Of a stretch of DNA of 64,000 bases, positions 63,952 to 64,000 are shown piece after piece; the first letter of the stretch is position 1, and each line of letters opens with the position of its first letter. The stretch comes from Polymorphobacter megasporae. Lineage in GTDB: Bacteria > Pseudomonadota > Alphaproteobacteria > Sphingomonadales > Sphingomonadaceae. A program made the position numbers and the translations under genes. Below the pieces are notes generated by a model, which was not told where the DNA came from, made no database searches, and worked only from the letters and a program-made list of their open reading frames with translations. The stretch is from assembly GCF_018982885.2 (NCBI RefSeq), contig NZ_CP081848.1, forward strand, positions 620,001 through 684,000, given 5' to 3'.

Positions 63952-64000
63952 ATGCAGTTCGACCTGACCGACGACCAGCGCGAAATCCAGGAGGTCGCGC
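63952..64000 (+). CDS. Acyl-CoA dehydrogenase, N-terminal start (truncated by window edge)
   Basis: Sixteen codons, MQFDLTDDQREIQEVA, match the conserved N terminus of acyl-CoA dehydrogenases, which introduce a 2,3-double bond with FAD. The rest lies outside the window. The gene is divergent from amn with 62 nt between. This is a family call from a very short segment. Confidence 0.7.
   Translation, partial: MQFDLTDDQREIQEVA

Overview
The window comes from a high-GC alphaproteobacterium, most likely a member of the Sphingomonadales. The evidence is: three secreted proteins ending in the sphingomonad-type PEPxxWA-CTERM sorting tail; large TonB-dependent receptors; a MucR-family regulator; an alphaproteobacterial Fur lacking a CxxC pair; an atpHAGDC F1 operon without the Fo genes; and a usp-nfuA-tsaB-rimI-mucR-fur-plsC block. 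Codon use is uniformly GC-rich, and I see no prophage, transposase, rRNA, tRNA or CRISPR array. The genus cannot be fixed from the sequence alone.

Layout. 1-3600: 3' end of purB, then two exported peptidases (M24, M28). 3600-4230: a decayed spacer with a frameshifted aldo/keto reductase fragment and dispersed repeats. 4229-7924 (minus): a tightly overlapped tyrosine catabolic operon (hpd, a TfoX-like gene, hmgA, a fumarylacetoacetase-family gene), divergent from a TonB-dependent receptor. 10.2-10.8 kb: repeat-rich spacer. 10.8-17.6 kb: prolyl oligopeptidase, then usp, nfuA, rutE-like, tsaB, rimI, mucR, fur, plsC. 17.6-19.3 kb: DUF4136 lipoprotein and a PEP-CTERM gene behind a near-perfect sigma-54 promoter. 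19.3-26 kb: trpS-murJ and secB (minus), timA-like, mltA, smr, and a ferritin-like protein. 26-31.7 kb (minus): atpHAGDC interrupted by a small secreted Cys-containing protein and an Ohr-type peroxidase. 31.8-40.6 kb: DUF4142, two more PEP-CTERM genes, a patatin-like lipase, TMEM175-like and small membrane proteins, radA-cvpA-cysS.

40.9-58.4 kb is an accessory catabolic island: two thiolases, two AMP-forming acyl-CoA ligases (one feruloyl-CoA synthetase-like), three NTF2/limonene-epoxide-hydrolase-fold proteins, a nitronate-monooxygenase-family flavoprotein, a DapB-like dehydrogenase, a carotenoid/stilbene cleavage oxygenase, a tandem-HxlR regulator, three SDRs, a DUF1295 membrane enzyme and a TonB-dependent receptor. 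Together these look like uptake, oxidative cleavage, CoA activation and thiolytic degradation of a hydrophobic (terpenoid, apocarotenoid, stilbenoid or steroid-like) substrate. 58.6-64 kb: an IscU-like scaffold with a Kef antiporter, a CurA-type reductase, a large inverted-repeat element, AMP nucleosidase and the first codons of an acyl-CoA dehydrogenase.

The most unusual non-coding signals are three divergent copies of an ~80-90 nt motif with an invariant 37-nt internal spacing, a ~410-bp inverted-repeat element that contains one of those copies, a 74-nt palindromic REP-like family, and the sigma-54 promoter.
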